The notes under the pieces were generated by a model. That model ran no database searches and was not told the origin of the DNA. It worked only from the letters and a program-made list of their open reading frames with translations. The position numbers and the translations under genes are program-made. A stretch of 64,000 nucleotides of DNA from Shinella granuli (GTDB lineage: Bacteria > Pseudomonadota > Alphaproteobacteria > Rhizobiales > Rhizobiaceae): the NCBI RefSeq assembly GCF_004341885.1, contig NZ_SLVX01000012.1, positions 1 through 64,000 on the forward strand. Direction: 5' to 3'. Positions 62,842 to 64,000 of the stretch are shown here, in pieces. Position 1 is the first letter of the stretch; every line of letters starts with the position of its first letter.

Positions 62842-63387
62842 ATGATCAAATTTGCTGGTTTCGGCCGGACCCTCGCGGCGACCCTCATCGTTTCGGCAGC
62901 GCTTGCCGGCGCCGCCAAGGCGCAGGACGTCACCGACGAGCAGGTCAAGGCCGCCCGCGCCGCCATCGACGCGATCGGCGCGACGAACGGTTTCGACAAC
63001 ATCCTGCCGGGCCTTGCCGTTCGCATCAAGGCGACGCTCGTCCAGGCCTCGCCGAACCACGAAACGGAAATCAACGCCACCGTCGACGAGCAGGCGCTCG
63101 CGCTCGCGCCGCGCCGCGCCGACCTGGAGCGGGAGGCCGCGACGATCTATGCCAAGACCTTCACCCAGGAAGAGCTGAAGGCGATCGCCGACTTCTACAG
63201 CTCGCCCGTCGGCAAGAAGCTGCTCTCGGACGGCCCGATCGCCACGCGCGAAGTCATGAAGGCCGCCGAGATCTGGGCCGTCGGCGTCGACCGCGACCTG
63301 CGCGCCGAAAGCGCCAAGAAGCTCAACCCGATCCTCGGCGCCGCCGCGCCGGCCGAGGGCGGCGAAGCGCAGCCTGCGCAGCAGTGA
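62842..63387 (+). CDS. Secreted DUF2059 protein
   Basis: 181 residues. Signal peptide 1-28 (LAATLIVSAALAGAAKA). DUF2059 core FTQEELKAIADFYSSPVGKKL with the ADFY.SP.GK motif, and a preceding ATIYAKT. Periplasmic, function unknown; in rhizobia it regularly sits between rpiA and gor, as here. Translated from the rpiA transcript. Confidence 0.92.
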   Translation: MIKFAGFGRTLAATLIVSAALAGAAKAQDVTDEQVKAARAAIDAIGATNGFDNILPGLAVRIKATLVQASPNHETEINATVDEQALALAPRRADLEREAATIYAKTFTQEELKAIADFYSSPVGKKLLSDGPIATREVMKAAEIWAVGVDRDLRAESAKKLNPILGAAAPAEGGEAQPAQQ

Positions 63388-63397
63388 TCGAATGACG

Positions 63398-63421
63398 AAA
63401 GGGCGGCGCAAGCCGCCCTTT
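63398..63421 (+). terminator. Intrinsic terminator of rpiA-DUF2059
   Basis: AAAGGGCGGC-GCAA-GCCGCCCTTT, a perfect 10-bp stem, followed by TCC. It begins 11 bp after the DUF2059 stop. Confidence 0.85.
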
Positions 63422-63649
63422 TCCGTTGTGCCGCCCCGTCTCCGGCGCTGAGCGATCTCCTGCCGGTCGCGCCCGAGCCGCGCTTCTGGCGACGCGAAGG
63501 GGAGGGAAAGCCGGCATGCCGGGCTGCGGCGACGTGGTCTTTCCCTTTTGGCCCGGCTGTTCCTATATGTGTAGCGCCCGGCGACGGATTCGCGAGCGCC
63601 GGCCCCCGTCAGACGGCCGTCCGGCCAGGCTTGCCCGCAGGAGATCACC

Positions 63650-64000
63650 ATGCCGACATTCGACTACGACCTCTTCGTCATCGGCGGAGGCTCCGGCGGC
63701 GTGCGCAGCGCGCGTCTTGCCGCCAGCATGGGCAAGAAGGTGGGTATCGCCGAGGAATTCCGCTTCGGCGGCACCTGCGTGATCCGCGGCTGCGTGCCGA
63801 AGAAGCTCTACGTCTATGCCTCGCAGTTCCCCGAGCATTTCGAGGATGCCGCCGGCTTCGGCTGGCAGGTCGGCGAGACGCGCTTCGACTGGCAGACGCT
63901 CGTTGCCGCCAAGGAGAAGGAGATCACCCGCCTGGAGGGCCTCTACCGCAAGGGCCTCGACAATGCCGGGGCGACGATCCTTGCGACCCGTGCCGTGCTC
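63650..64000 (+). CDS. gor: Glutathione-disulfide reductase, N-terminal part (runs off the window)
   Basis: 117 codons from ATG at 63650, preceded by GCAGGAGAT. FAD-binding Rossmann start YDLFVIGGGSGGVRSARLAA, acidic VGIAEE, and the redox-active disulfide GGTCVIRGCVPKKL (Cys-x4-Cys) typical of glutathione reductase. It uses NADPH to reduce glutathione disulfide in the cytosol. The sequence is cut by the window edge, not by damage. Confidence 0.95.
   Translation, partial: MPTFDYDLFVIGGGSGGVRSARLAASMGKKVGIAEEFRFGGTCVIRGCVPKKLYVYASQFPEHFEDAAGFGWQVGETRFDWQTLVAAKEKEITRLEGLYRKGLDNAGATILATRAVL

Overview
The window looks like chromosome of a GC-rich alphaproteobacterium of the Rhizobiaceae (Rhizobium, Shinella, Ensifer or Agrobacterium type). 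The evidence is the set of rhizobial housekeeping genes (a very long UvrB, Usg, DUF2059-gor behind rpiA, TIGR02281 protease plus DUF1289) and rhizobial intergenic palindromes, one of which translates as [14 protein letters not shown] inside uvrB. Genus cannot be fixed from the sequence alone. No rRNA, tRNA or CRISPR array is visible.

1-9750: a mobile element inserted at the 5' end of dusA. Reading leftward from dusA it carries a tyrosine integrase, an AlpA-like regulator, three small unknown proteins, a RepA/KaiC-type hexameric helicase, an array of GGTACAG/CTGTACC repeats, a 150-aa unknown, and a 1-kb non-coding leader with palindromes and a UUCG-loop terminator. A head operon follows: small HTH protein, lambda-type portal, fused HK97-type prohead protease and major capsid, and a gpW-like head-tail joiner. 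An IS3-family element, only partly in the window, sits at the 3' end of the gpW gene. No terminase, tail or lysis gene is visible. The element is therefore either a capsid-encoding phage satellite or an IS-truncated prophage; the missing left end decides.

9698-18970: dusA, a DnaJ-like gene, a Cys-rich unknown and an 800-bp gap. Next comes an AT-rich island with one defence-type gene, an ATPase plus TOPRIM/DUF4435 protein of OLD type, split by one extra T in a T7 run. uvrB and a DUF3137 membrane protein follow.

19000-37800: an RTX protein, a LytS/LytTR two-component pair, a DUF486 protein, a YciA-like thioesterase, a Cache chemoreceptor, an extensin-like lipoprotein, a TauE/SafE exporter, an ABC-2 exporter pair, TIGR02281 protease plus DUF1289, cobalamin genes cobS and cobT (divergent, separated by a perfect 44-bp inverted repeat pair), dgkA, a methyltransferase, DUF2270, usg, and an amino-acid ABC importer operon without its ATPase.

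38000-49300: two tandem OmpA-family paralogues with very different low-complexity N-terminal halves, molybdenum cofactor genes (mobB-mobA, and moaA further on), an EamA transporter and a second chemoreceptor.

49400-64000: DUF971, a CPA2/Kef antiporter, a MarR regulator divergent from a hydrolase over a perfect palindrome, a PPOX protein, cell-wall enzymes (M15 peptidase, two L,D-transpeptidases), a diguanylate cyclase, a 25-aa membrane peptide, fumC, gph, rpiA-DUF2059, and the start of gor at the right edge.
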